In this document: positions 49,750-62,589 of the stretch, in pieces
Layout: each line of letters opens with the position of its first letter
How positions within the stretch are numbered: position 1 is the first letter of the stretch
Program-made: the position numbers and the translations under genes
The notes under the pieces: model-generated
Database searches by the model: none
Seen by the model: only the letters and a program-made list of their open reading frames with translations
Told to the model about the DNA's origin: nothing
Assembly (NCBI GenBank): GCA_009192285.1
Contig: WBVU01000022.1
Location: 1 to 64,000 of the forward strand
Length of the DNA stretch: 64,000 nt
Direction of reading: 5' to 3'
Origin: Morchella semilibera
Lineage: Eukaryota > Ascomycota > Pezizomycetes > Pezizales > Morchellaceae

Positions 49750-52700
49750 CCGGTGGAGATGAGGCTTGTGGCGTGCGTGGTGTTTATTCTTGTATCTTGT
49801 ATCTTGGGATGGTTCCGAGGTTGGGTTCGTGGGGGGACACAAGCAAGTTGATCATTCGGTTGCCGCTTCTTGGTTCGGTGAACTTTGAGTTTGGTGTGGT
49901 GAATGGATCTGATTGGCCCCCGCAGTCTTGGCATATATTAAAGATGAGTTACCCTGACCAACCTTTTGAAATCTTAGTGTGAACCATTATTCATTGGCTA
50001 ACCTTCATCACTCAGCACACGTACACCAAGCTTTATATTTAATCTACATTTGCGCTTATAAACAGCAGCGGCCAGCAAGCTATACCAACTTCCGCTAGGG
50101 CAGCTAGCTTCTAGGTAGTAAAGTTCTAGCGAGCGGCTTAGGTCATGGTTTGGTGCGCACCAGCTAGCTGACTACTCGTCTACCATAAGAACCATGGCCA
50201 GAGAAAATGCAGTTTCTCAGGTCAAGGGTAATTTGTATGGATTAGCGATAATCCCTCCTACAAATCACCCCTGTTTCCGTTACTTGCATATCTAGTTCAT
50301 TTCGCGGTAAACGAGTATAATTGGAGCAATTATCTTAATCCGGGATAGGAGTGAGTGGTGCTTTGATCCTAATTCAACTATCAGAACAGGCGTACGAGTC
50401 TACTACTCCTCTAGTAACACCGGAGCCCCTGCCAGCCAGCCCAAACATAACAAGAATTCTAAGCATACAATGAAAATCTGGTTTATTAAACTCAGGGCCC
50501 CGTTAAACCCACTACGGCTAACTAGGGTCTAGGATAGATTTCGGAAACATATTTCCACAAGGATAATTCGATAAGGCGGGACGGAAGACCCGTTACCGTC
50601 ATATCATAGTCTCACAGATACCCCTACTGATCTCATCATTAGCACAGGAGCCTGGGCAAATGTTGGATGTCTTCAAAGATCATGTCACTCCAATCATCAC
50701 CCCTTATAATAACATACGTTCGAATAAAATCCGATGGCTTAATCACCTGACTACGTTTGTGTCATCCCAGATATTCAATTGGAACGGAAGCCTCTCAACA
50801 GGATTAAACTCAGTCACATGTGCACTACTAAATTGAGCATTGCTGCAATAATTGGCTCGGTTTTAATGAATCCTCTCGTGCGCTTCGGATCTGATCATCG
50901 GGAAATATTCAGATTTTCTCAAAAGAAGCTAAAGAGCCGGGCCCCTGGTACTTTCAACCTATCAAAACTACATGTAGCACGCAAAAGATCGGAGCGGCGC
51001 ATCTCGGATGGCACGGCTTAAGAATTTGGTCACTCAGGTGAGCACAGCGTCCAGCGATCAGCCGGTGTTGAAACTGGGCGATTGTTGGGGATTCAATACA
51101 TGTCCTAAAGGGGAGATAATCTCTGTTGGAAGCGTATTTTGCAGCGATCACAGCCTGCTCAAGGATGAAATTATTGATTTCTGGCAAGAGAATGGCTGGG
51201 TGTGTAAGATAGCAAATACCCTCGTTCATGTCGAAGAAACCTCTGACACTTGCCGAAGCGCAGCAGTGGGGGCCTTGTACCATGAAACTCACACTTAGAG
51301 ATACTCCAAAAAAAAAAAGCAAAATTCTCTCTAATATGACGTCTTACTAGGCACTAATGTACTGCACAGCAAGCATATTGCTAGTAATGTGGCTGTCAAA
51401 GCCAACTGCCAAGTGATCACCCGATGTCAGGGTTGCTAGTACATGCAAGTCAGCTAGTGCAGGGCCCGCATTAATTGCTACATCAGCTCTAAGGTGTTAA
51501 TCATATCCCACTTATCGGAATCAGAGCTAAAACCAAGACTAGCCCTCGGTTGATAATGAAGAGTGAGTCACAGTGCGTCACTCGGAACTATTCATGAAAT
51601 AAATTGCACAAACCACATACCGAAAATTAAAACCGGACAACACAATCAACCATGACATCAACAATTCTCGTGAAGGCCCACAACAACTTACTCTTACGAC
51701 CCCACTCTAGATTTGCCGATGCTAGCTGTATGTACCTTGTGACGCTATAACCCTAGATGGTTAGTATAGCCGCAACACTACATTTTTATCCGTCCGAAAA
51801 AGAAATAAAGCTGACGACAGGAATCCCAAAGACACGATACCGCCGATAAGTGGGAACACAGAAAAACCAATAGGGTAGAGAGGTATTGAAAAAGATGAAA
51901 GATACTTAAGTTCGCTATCGGTATTATTACTATCGCTTCAAACCCCCTCCCCCCCTTGCCAAGAAGAGAAGACGTAGTCTTAAGTGCCAATTTACTGTAG
52001 GATAAGGGGCAACGATAGCGGACCTATCGAGTACTAACGGTAGGGGTTGGACGTTGTAGCAGCCATGGCTTGTATGAGGTTGGCTTAATTGCTTCATAAA
52101 ACGTATTTCGGTAAAAACCTAATCTTTTTTTTTACCCATGGTTCAGGGATGTGAGGAATAAACAAGGGTGAATTAAATATTCCTCTATTTATTAAATTTG
52201 GTATTTAAAATCCATTTATCAACGTTAGTACTAAATGAATGATTCTTGCTAGCCCTTGATAGTGAGCCAAAATGTTAGATTTTTATTGTAAATGTTTACT
52301 CGTTTGATATATTAGCTAGTGCAAATTTTCAGATTGCTAATATCCGCGCTACCTACGATACATACGCGCATGTATATGTAGCAATAAGCTGATGTTTCAC
52401 TCTATTCTGCCCGCTGAAGAATACCTATGTAAGTTAACCACGACCCGTACCGATAGCCCCATGCCCAAACATGCAATATCGAGAAGCTTGGAAGTTCAAG
52501 CTTCCCACCCGCAAAGAAACCCGACATCACCAATGATTACCAAAAGAAATTGAGGAATACAACGGGGCACAGCTCTATCTTCATATGCATAATTTTAAGG
52601 ACTATAAGGTAAGGTCCTGATTTAATTACCGTATGGTACGATCGGTCTAGGCCATGTCAAGCGGATCGGCACGTTGTGCGCACGCAATTTTGAAGCACAC

Positions 52701-55691
52701 AGGGTACCAGCAATATATTGGTGCTTGTTTTACTCTGACTGTATCCGAAATCTCGGGTTATCGATGGGATAGGATAATTTCAGGGAGCGATGCGACGAAC
52801 ATGTGGGGATGGGCGATTTGGCATAGCTGCTGGTCCTTTCAACCACTCTATTTTGATGAACCTAACTGCTTGTCAAGCCCAGATCTAGACAGGGAGTTAG
52901 CCTCAAGCTTAACCGCAGACAACTGAGCAACGACCTGCCTATTCGGTAATAATCTCCGTACCACACTTTGAAAATCATATTTCTCCGATATCAGCAATTG
53001 CAAACCAAACGTGGTATATACTTGTTGGATATATCAATATTTTATAAAATGGTGTATGATGTATAAATTCGGTGCGGGTTCCGGTTGTATCCGGCCAATT
53101 TACCTAGCTATAGATGAGATTACCTTTTACCTAGTGGCGGGGGGCTCGGTAGGGAGCGCTTTATTGAAATCAGGATCTAATGGGATATAATAGGGCACTA
53201 CACCCGTATTTCCCAGGGTCCTGTCGGCGTCGGTATTACTTTCAATATTGTCGCCCTTTTGGCCAAATTTCGCAGCGGACACTACCCTCCATGGCCATCT
53301 CCTGCATAGATTATTGTCATATCGAGGATCAAGTATATTCTACTGCCAGCGGGCCTGCATTCCGGGATGAATTGACAACGGAGTCAATTTTGCTCTTGAT
53401 ACATAGTGTAAACTAGTTGTTGTCACAGCCCTGTCTGATATCCAGATCCTATAGGTAGGCTCACGTTCACATATAACCCCACTCATTACAACTGACCCCA
53501 GTTCGTGCCAGCTTCTGGGTGTTAGGTAATACCAACTACATATAGAGAGCTCCCTACAATAGCCTAATATTACTACTATGTTCAATGGGCCTGGCCCGCT
53601 CGAGCACGAGCTGATCTTTAGGCTCATTGTGTGGAAGGCTGGTGTAGTGGGACATGGCAAGTGAGCACCCTCCTACCGGACGCTGGAGTGTACTCCGGGC
53701 CCGTGTTCCCCGGGGGGGGGGGGGGTTCGTGGACAGGAGTGAGCTAGCTCTAACGCGGTGTAATAGAGTTTCAACCCCAGAGCTGGGGTAATCTTGGGCT
53801 GTTGATCGTGTATATTTAGGATATTGCTGCGCTATATAACCCCTTTGGAGAGGGGGGGGGGGGTACTCGTCGTGTTACTACTGATTGGGTTTATATGAGC
53901 GCTGAACGGTGGGATATACTCGTAATTTCATAGCGTTTTTAAACACAGCTGGGTCTGCATACCACCAAGATTTGGAGCCTCATGCAGGATTTGGCGGGAA
54001 TGCACACCTAGTTGTGTTTAAAAACGCTATGAAATTACGAATAGATAACCTTAAAAGCGAGTTTAGCCTATACATAGATGTGTTGTATGGTTTCGATATA
54101 ATGGGAATACAAGAAGTAATATAATTACCTTGGCCGCCGCATTGTACACAACTCTACTCCTCTTGGTATTAAGCAGCATATACTTTCCTCCGGATCCGCA
54201 GACCAGCTCTACCCTGCAGAGAAAGAAAGAGAGACACTTGCTGCCATTAAGGGTGCCAATGCTAATGCCCATGATTATTTGGTATGTATAGATCGGAGAT
54301 GCGGTAGCTTGTATGTTAAATACATCATGTATATATGTACATGTACATGTAGTTCTAGCTTGGGCGGGAAATCCTAAGTTGTCTATGAAACTCAACTGAA
54401 GAAGAGGAAAGTGCGCCAACACCCCCAGATTTTATGAGCTACAGAAAGACCCCCAATTAGACCACTCTAGATATATCTACTCCCAACCTCTGTAACCGCC
54501 CCCTGGGGGGGAGGGGTGCCGGAGGAGAGTATCGGCTATATTCAAATCTCCATCTCCCACGGTAGTACAACATTAGCACTTATTCAAAGCCAGCAGGCAT
54601 GCGAATATGCAGGAGACCATACTTGATCTCCCGAGCAGCTTCAACCCAGGAACCACTGTTCCAGAGTATCCGGTAAACTGGTCCGCCCGCAACTCCCAAG
54701 AGGGGGCTAGCTCTACAAGACAGATCCGAGCTTAGCCGACCCGACCCGCTCTGGGGATGCAGTAGCTATGGTAGGACGTAGATCACGATGGCTCTGTAGG
54801 TACACCCAAGTACATAACTACCGGTCTACCAGCTAGATGTAAGTACTGTACTGTGCATGTGGTTGGCGCCAATAGCTCGCCTTATAAGGCAGTGGGATGC
54901 TATATGCACGCTCTGCTTACTGTTGGGCTAATCCCCCGGATTGGCCATTAATTTGGACTCTCTCTCTCGCCGAAGGGCTGGGGCAATAAGCCGCAGCAGT
55001 CGGGGCCCAGAAGAGGGTCTGGAATAGTTGGTCATGCAATCAAACAGAGGAAAACCGTGTTGGTACTAACCGCGTTTAATTCCTCATTTGGCCTCGTTAA
55101 GGAGAAAACCTGGCGCTTATCATATGGGCGTCTAGTTATGTGAAAGTACACTATAGTTACTACATGTATACATGTATATATACTCTCACTAGTACTCCCT
55201 GCCCTGCGAGTTTAGTACGTACCGAGTGCTGGGTCCCTATATTATGTAATGATTGCGAGTGTAATCTGGGGGAAAGAAATGAATTCTACACTCGTTACGC
55301 GGTAAAGGCGCTAGGCGGCGAGTGAGAGTACCGTGATTATCATCAGTAGTTCGGATCTTGCTTTGGGGGGATTCGGAATGTCTTTCGATAATCAATTAAG
55401 GCGTTTTTAATCGGTATTCGGATTGTGTGTTTCTACCAAACTAAACTACCAAGAGGTGGTGACCGAAAAAACCAAGCCCGGATGAGCGAGCACCAGAGAT
55501 GACTCGGTGCTCGCCAAGCGACGAGTGATTTCCCATGACCTTGTACGCCAGCTCTGCCAAAGAAAGAGAGGTACACGAGTCATAGGAAGCCTAAGGCTCC
55601 ACATTTATTTATTATGATTAAATATCTACTAAATATTCCCCAGACCTAACTCCAAACCCAAACACCTGTAGGAAATAGTTGTTTACAAAAC
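49750..55691. other. 6-kb stretch without a recognisable gene
   Basis: Frames of 70-120 codons exist (for example 50954-51322 minus and 52654-52926 plus), but none shows a known domain. Present are a near-perfect hairpin element (53919-54041), 14-G and 12-G runs (about 53712 and 53852) and paired TACATGTA palindromes near 54340 and 55165. Confidence 0.45.
53919..54041. mobile_element. 123-bp foldback MITE with TA duplication
   Basis: The outer 28 bases (TCGTAATTTCATAGCGTTTT then TAAACACA) are exact inverted copies at the two ends. The pairing continues inward with scattered mismatches almost to the centre, so the whole element can fold into one long hairpin. TA flanks both sides. It has no coding capacity. 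The family is probably Tc1-mariner/pogo-like, by inference from the TA duplication. Confidence 0.75.
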
Positions 55692-55985
55692 TCACGAGGT
55701 AGTACTCGGCTCATACGACGACTCCTTCGACCTACAAATACAAATAACACTATCAACACTTTTTGAGTTGCTCCCCACCAACATATAATCAAAGATACAC
55801 AGCGCGAGATATAGTACAGAACCGGTCAACATAAGAACAATAGTCAGGGGAACAATGCACGGATTGGGCTTGTAGACGTAGACGGCCGTGCAGATGGAGG
55901 AGGATAGTGTGCAAGTGGCGACGGCGATATGTGCAAAAGCGACGGCGCGTTTTAATCTGATGCGTTTCGATCTTTCAAGAACCAT
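55692..55985 (-). CDS. Hypothetical small membrane protein
   Basis: A 97-codon frame from the ATG at 55985. The N-terminus is basic (MVLERSKRIRLKRAVAF), followed by two hydrophobic stretches of about 20-25 residues (AVAFAHIAVATCTLSSSICT and IVPLTIVLMLTGSVLYLALC) and a polar Ser-rich tail. Charge distribution and spacing look like a real two-helix membrane protein with the N-terminus inside, but I recognise no family. It could be one exon of a larger gene or chance. Confidence 0.4.
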   Translation of the reverse strand: MVLERSKRIRLKRAVAFAHIAVATCTLSSSICTAVYVYKPNPCIVPLTIVLMLTGSVLYLALCIFDYMLVGSNSKSVDSVICICRSKESSYEPSTTS

Positions 55986-58900
55986 TGTACCCTGTAGTGG
56001 GGCAGTGGATTCTAGGCTCTGCCGTGATGGCGGGTGACGGCAGGGATCTGGTAGGATTTGTTCGAGTGCTGGTTGGGAAAGGGGTTTTCGTTAGTATGTA
56101 GTGGCGATATAGGCTTGTCAATATGACTGTGTGATATTGGTGATGGTAGACTAACCGGTATACGTGTATGTCCTTCTCGGCGCCAGGGTGCTAGAGTGGG
56201 GGGCCCGTTCTGTACACTACAAGTACAGTACTGGCAAAGGAGACTACAGCATAGATTGTAGATCGACAACAATATTGTCACTAAAGGTTTCTCTAGTAAT
56301 AGAACATTAGAGCTGAAATCAATCTGTAGGGAAGAGAACTTACAGAAAATTCAAAGAGTGAACCCGAGAATTTTGTGCACAAGGCCTCAGTGGATACAAT
56401 CACACGTATATCAAGACTGATTACCGGTATTAGCAATAGAGCGCCCAGATGGGGAGAAAAGGGACTGGAATCTTACCAAAATGAACTGTGGGTTGGGTGG
56501 CTATTAAAAATTATATGTTATTGGTGAGCGCTTTAAGTAGAAGTCGACCGGTAAAGAATGTCCAGGATACCATACAAAAATAAACAAGCCCCCAAACTCC
56601 AAAAAGAACAGTAAATACAGGCAAAGGAGACAGTGCTTCGAAGAATGTAGAACTCAGGAGGAAGAAGAAGTAAGGGAGAAAAATGGAGAACACCCATTAA
56701 GTAGGAAACCTGAGACAAGGCCGTACGTCCCCTTCTATGAATAGCAATCTGGACTGATAAGGTCTGAGGTCGTTGTGCTTGGACTGCTCGGACAAGGAGC
56801 ACATATCTGTAGTTTAATTCCCACCAACCCGGAAACACTTCCAGAACGAAGGGGAATCGGGTGGGCGCAAACGTTATCGATTGGCAAACATATGCACGTT
56901 TATTTGGCTACCAACTATAGTAAGGCTAACTGAACTCCGGAACTTGGAAGATCCGCAAGGAGATATTTTGTTCATGCGGAAAGCCAATGCCAATCCTTTT
57001 TCAGCATAAAGGCCCGTTCTGAACACCTCTCGACCCCCTTTCCCCAGAAGCCTAGAACCCCGGGGTACTACATAAGCATTATCTTTGTAAGTGGAGGTAG
57101 GCACGCTGCAACTCTCGTAAAATTCTTATCGTGAGCATTACTCATGAGAAATCCAGGAGGCTAGCTACATTGCTGTCGATAACCCCATCTCCGGCCTCGC
57201 TTCCCAGGGTGTAGTTAAAGTTGAGACATCGAAACATATATGCGCACTGCACGGTTTGCAGATTCGGGAACTTCCGGATGGACGCGTGTTGCGTTCTTGC
57301 GGGAGAGAAGAAAGCTTGATTACTTAATGCAGATCCGGCATCAATAAGCACTACAGATCTCCCAGTGGTCTCCCTTTCACGATACAAAGAGTATGTGCTT
57401 GAAACATCAGCAATGAACCATTGATGTTTTCCACAAGGCAACGCGTCCCCCAAATATCAGGCTTCGAAAGACCCAATTTCCGGGAATGGCTATGCTGTAG
57501 CCTCTGTGTAATGTCTTAGTCCAAGTCATAACGCACTCCAGATATTCATTACTTGTTATTTGGGGGGTACATACGTAGTGTCGTGCAGTACGAGCTGCCC
57601 ACGACATACCTACTTCATGCTCCAGTCCCCTAGCCTCCCATTTTGTAGCGTTGGAAGCATGATACAACAACGCATCAAGTACCTGTGGTCTACATGTCCC
57701 CACAATTATTCTGTTCGCCGAGGCAGGCGACACTCACCTACAATGTCTGACCCAAGGCGATACCTAGGCGCCTCCTGAGTATGTGCTGTGGACCGTGCAC
57801 TCGGCCGCGTGGTCTTCCCCTGCGCAATGATGTCTCACCTTGGCCGAACCCTTCTCAACAAAACATGTTTTGTGCAAACATCCGGACCGTAAGTAGTCGA
57901 TAGTCCATCGATCCATCTGATGAGACAGCCATGCCAGGTACATAGTGTCATCGGGCCAATGACAAAAAAAATAAAGCTTATTTGCCTACCATCAGAAAAC
58001 GATAGCCCTTTCGGACCAATCTCCAGTTTCAAAAGTGGCCACAAGATTCTGAAACTTCCCCTAAACACTCAATAGGATTCGATACGTGCTTTTTGTAAAA
58101 ACGGGATATTTCTCATCGATCTTTGGTTATCCAGCTGAGCTTTGGCCATCCGTCTTGCTTTTGATGGCTGTGTGATCGCAAGTGCAAATACTGCTTTCTA
58201 GCCAACTATGAGAACTTCAAGCTCATGAGCCCCTCCTTCTGTTTGCCGTCCTGTCCGCTGGCTGAAGGACATCGTGGCTCAAAGTGATATGCCGAATCCA
58301 AGGATAATTGTGTTTTCAACAGGACCAGTCTGTTGCATAGCGGATTGATGAAACATAGACCAATCGGTAGGTCAAGGTGGGAGTGTGAGGTGGACTGTTC
58401 TAGATGGTTAGTCGAGGGGTATCCAAGATAGAGGCCTTAAGGTGATATATGGATGATGTTTACGAAGCTAAGGAATGATATGATAATGTTGTGCGATTGC
58501 ATAATGAAAACCTCCACGCAGATATTCATGATTGAGAAATTTAAGGATAAGGCGGAGCTCTGCACGATGATGAAAGAGTGACCGCCGAAAATGATCAGAA
58601 AGACCTAGGAAAGAGCGGCTACTAATCATAAAGATACAGGTGGTCGAGCAGTCAAGCTAGGTGGTTGCTTTTTAGCTTCATGTTACATCACTCGGCGGGT
58701 TTATTACCCGGGAAAAAAAGCAAAGCGCCGACGTTACGTACCCGCACTAGCAGAGCAGAGAATACCAGGATCCTGTCTTGTAGGTACGTATAGCTTTTAG
58801 GTACATCATATACACCATGTACGTTACATACATGTACATACATTAATACATGTAGTATTCCAAATGGTTTTACTCGGGGCAGGCAGAAAGAAAAAAAACT

Positions 58901-60867
58901 TGGAAATGATCTTTGCTGGCAATGAATCATGACTTGTTCTGATCTCAAGATTATTCGGCTCCAGTCCCTGCTTGACGCCTGCTCTGGAGATTCTTTCTTT
59001 TTCGAAGCACATACGCCCAAGACGAGCTTACAAGATGACTTGATGCCTCGTGGAATGCACTACATAACCCGTAGTTAGTTCAGGTTGATACACGTATAGC
59101 CTTCATGTACCTGGCCCGATCTACTTGAAGTTGCGTATCTACATGTAGTGAGCTATAAGACCCAAAGCTCTGTTGAATCGCAAATAGATACATGTACATG
59201 TTCATGTATGTACAGCGGTGGGTAATAAGTCATCGGATGGCTAGGCTACAATTTTGCCATTTTGGTGGCGTTCCGTCCCATGACTTATTACCCACCGCTG
59301 TACATACATCATGTAGGCCATATATTACTTGATTTAGCACATCCAGCTGGCGGCAAGATTCCCCCACCGTTACCCGGTTCAACCCTCCAAGATAGGGGTT
59401 AAGTGTCGGTAAGACTTACCCCAGGTGTGTTCGGTCATAGAGCGATAAAAATGGAGCATCCCGTCAGATCTGCTGTACCCAAATATCGTATCGCCTGGTC
59501 AGTACTGCAGTCGGTGACGGTGCAGGAATCTCAGGTACTGAACTCCCAGATCTCATCTTTTTTCCCCCCTTTAGATCTGAGATTTTAGGTTTTTGGACAT
59601 CGCATGCACCATGCTTTCGATCCTGCCCCATGGGAACATTGTGACATTTGATCCAGCCACTAGACGCCTATTCGAGGATAAACCGCTCGAGATTTAAATT
59701 TGAATATTGCCATAAGATATAGGTAGGAAGTTTATTTTACCTCCAGCCCCAACCGTCCGGCAGATGTGTTTGGATCGATCCTCAACGCACTTTGATTTTA
59801 CCGCTTACATACATGTATTTGATGACAGGACCGAAGAACATCCAAATCTGGCCCCAGTTACTGGGGAGGGGGGGGCTTGGCTCACAGAACCTCACTCGGC
59901 CGTTGGACCGGCCCCCCAACCAAACCTACCTCAAGACAACCGAGGCCCGCGGGGGGGAAAACAACAACTGTATCATGGAGCTCTCCATAGACGATGGGTG
60001 ATCTAAATCTAAATACTTTAATACGGCGAGTAGTTCCATCTCCCTTGTCTGGGTGTTTTCTACCTGTACAGCAAGCAGCACCTCTACTTCGATTCCAGCG
60101 TATGTGGGGTGCCAAGAGTTGTTGGCAAATCGGATATTGTCGACTAATACAGGTTCGAGTGATAATATATGACCAACGACCCCCGCCTATTTTATGGACT
60201 GCGAGACCTCTGTCGTTTCCTAGTAGGTGTGTGGTCTGGACGCTCGCGATGCTGGGCTGGGCTGGGGGGGGGGGAGTACTGTGCGGGGCCAGCACCCCCG
60301 GCGAAGCAACCCGGATCCGGCGGGGTCTCAACACCGCATTGTATGGAACACGGGCCCTGCGTGCATCTTGTATGTTTGGCTATTACGGAGGGGTATGAAG
60401 TTTACTAGCTAGGCTGTATATGTTGTTGTCGGAGTAGTATCTACATTATTTCCGCCAAGAACGCTACACAGGATCATTGGCTTGGCTTAACCTGCAAGCG
60501 AGTGATATTCCATGCCGCCAACCAGCTACTTCCGGTCTTCGTTCTCGAGGCTTCAACGCAGGGTCTCGGCATCCTGGTGTTATAAAACCTTTTAACCCGT
60601 GGTGCACACCTAGCTTAGTCGTGGGCCTAAAGAGCGGCGAAAGGTCAAGAGGAAGTTTGAGATGTGGTAAAGGAGCAATGATCATTATTTCGCAAAGGAG
60701 AAAAGAAAGAAAATGCAGCAAAACTCCGTACCTGTCCTTTATGATACACGTGTATAGTAGTAATAGTAGTATGAAGCCAGGAGACAAAGAAAAGATCGGA
60801 ATAAAAGGAAAAGGCAAGGAAAGGGAGAAAAAGAAAAAGAGAAAAGGCACCGAACTACTACATGTAG
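55986..60867. other. Stretch with weak minus-strand ORF cluster, no recognised gene
   Basis: Five minus-strand frames of 76-108 codons follow one another between 56533 and 58068, more than expected by chance, but none matches a family I know and no consistent splicing emerged. A 110-codon minus frame at 58688-59020 begins MGVCASKKKE, which resembles an N-myristoylation start. A MITE lies at 59213-59300, and there is an 11-G run at about 60264. The end contains the SSL1 3' region. Confidence 0.4.
59213..59300. mobile_element. 88-bp MITE inserted in a palindromic target
   Basis: CAGCGGTGGGTAATAAGTCA(T) at the left end is repeated perfectly inverted at the right end. TA duplications lie at 59211-59212 and 59301-59302. 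The bases outside the TA are also symmetric (ATGTATG and CATACAT), so the empty site would have been the 16-bp palindrome ATGTATGTACATACAT. The interior is about 46 bp and non-coding. Confidence 0.7.
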
Positions 60868-62404
60868 CTAACCATCAATCTCCATCGCCTCCGCCGCCGC
60901 CGCTGCCGACGCCAGCGTAGCCCCATTAGCCGCCGCCCCATCTACCTTTTGGCTCGCCGCAGCGCTTGACTGGCAGCCGGGGCAGTTATACAGCGTCTCA
61001 TGGCAGAAGACGTCGCAGTCGATACAGAACTGCCCGCTGCACTCCGTGCACCTATACCGGCTACTCACACTAGTACCCCGCTCTGTCCGTGCCGGCGCCT
61101 CCCAATCCTCACTCCCCTTCTCTGGGAGCGCCGGAAACGGCGCCTGACATGCGCGACACACTGTTGCCGTCGCCTCAACCCACGGAACCTCTACCCAGTT
61201 CCGCAGCGGGAACAGGTGGTGGTAGTGGCGCGCCAGATGTGTGGAGAGCACCAGCATGAGACCGCATGCAGGGCACTCCATTGGCAGCTCACAGACCTTC
61301 GTTGAGCAGCGCGAGCAGAGGTATCCGCCCTTGGCCAGTTTCGAGTGGCATGCGCAGAGCGAGGCGGACTTTTCGACGACGCGCGAGGGGAAACCCCACA
61401 TGAGCAGGCATGCGGCCGACATCTTTGCGGAGCGCGTCACAGGCGGGATAGTAGTGTCTATGAGGAGCTCTCGGAAGTGCTTATCGTCGAGAGCGACGCC
61501 GTAGGCGCTCGTGTCGCCAGCATTCGTCTTTTGCACAAGCTCGGCGCAGACGGCGACTTGAGCGGAGAGGCCGACAACACTGACGCGGATCTTGTCGGTC
61601 ACCAGGTGGGAGATAGTTTGGTGGATGTCCCCGGGGTCGGAGGAGTGTAGGGCGCCGAAGACAATAACTACTTCGCGGGTGCCATGCGTGGGGGCGTTGC
61701 TAGAGGGGGGCCGGGGGTCAGTATATAGTGATGTGGAGAGCGGAGGGGAGTTTTCACAATAGGGCGGCCCGCGACATCTCGAGAGCGTTTTGGAGACTTG
61801 GGGAGCCTTTAGGGTCGTCAAGACGGAGCTTCTGGATAGCATCGATGTGGTCCGTGGGGTTTCCGGACATGTCACTAACGCGGACGGCGAGGCCGTCGCG
61901 CATGCCCAGCACGCCGAGTTGGGAGATTGGGTTCTGTTCAAAGTACTCGCGGACGTAGTCGCACGCGTACCGGATGGACAGGAGGTATCTGCTGGGGCGG
62001 AAATCCTTCTCGGCCATGGCTATTGATAGGTCCAGGATGAGCATGACATGCCGGATGATTCCTCTCTGCAGCGGTGTCGTGTCCTTCAGGAGCCTTTATT
62101 TACACCAGATGTCAGCTTCAGAAAGGCCTCGAACTTCAGTCTGATATTGTAGTAATAGTAGTAATGGTAGTGGTCTAAACCTTTTCCGCTTCCCGGCGTC
62201 AAGGAGGCCGGTGACATTGATGCTCCCGTCGGCGCCCTCGACGACATTGTCCCAGGAACGCTTGATATCCTCCCATGCTTCTTTCTTCTGGACCTTTTTA
62301 GCTTTCGAGGAATGGCGCGCGCCTTTTGGGCCTCGCCGGCTGACGATGTGGGCACCGGCTTCGTCGCCGGAGGAGTTCACGTAGTCCTCGTCGGAGTCGG
62401 CCAT
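60868..62404 (-). CDS. SSL1: TFIIH core subunit Ssl1 (p44)
   Basis: Subunit of the general transcription/repair factor TFIIH that binds and stimulates the XPD/Rad3 helicase in promoter opening and nucleotide excision repair. Three exons: 62404-62181, 62093-61758 and 61699-60868, giving 463 residues, close to the yeast protein. The acidic start (MADSDEDYVNSSGDE) is followed by KRSWDNVVEGADGSINV. A von Willebrand A-type domain follows (about residues 85-270), with RGIIRHVMLILDLSIAMAEK, DFRPSRYLLSIRYACDYVRE, SQLGVLGMRDGLAVRVSDMS and the Ssl1-specific HGTREVVIVFGALHSSDPGD. The C-terminal half has the zinc ligands: CACHSKLAKGGYLCSRC, CELPMECPACGL, then the RING-like CRACQAPFP and CTECSGQFCIDCDVFCHE with CPGC. 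It ends in an Ala-rich tail. A 267-bp MITE lies about 185 bp upstream of the start codon. Confidence 0.96.
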
Positions 62405-62589
62405 GGTCGGGGGTTTTTGGAGGGGGGTGTGGACGCGGGAGAGCTGGGAGGGTGCTTTGTTGGAGGGTTTGGATTAGTCAGCTGCAGTAGACAAGGGTGC
62501 AAGTATTGAGCTGATTGGTGGGCTGCAGCGGGTGCCGCATACATAGTTCTAGTGATATTGATTGTAGTCAGTATCTACAGTTGTAAATA

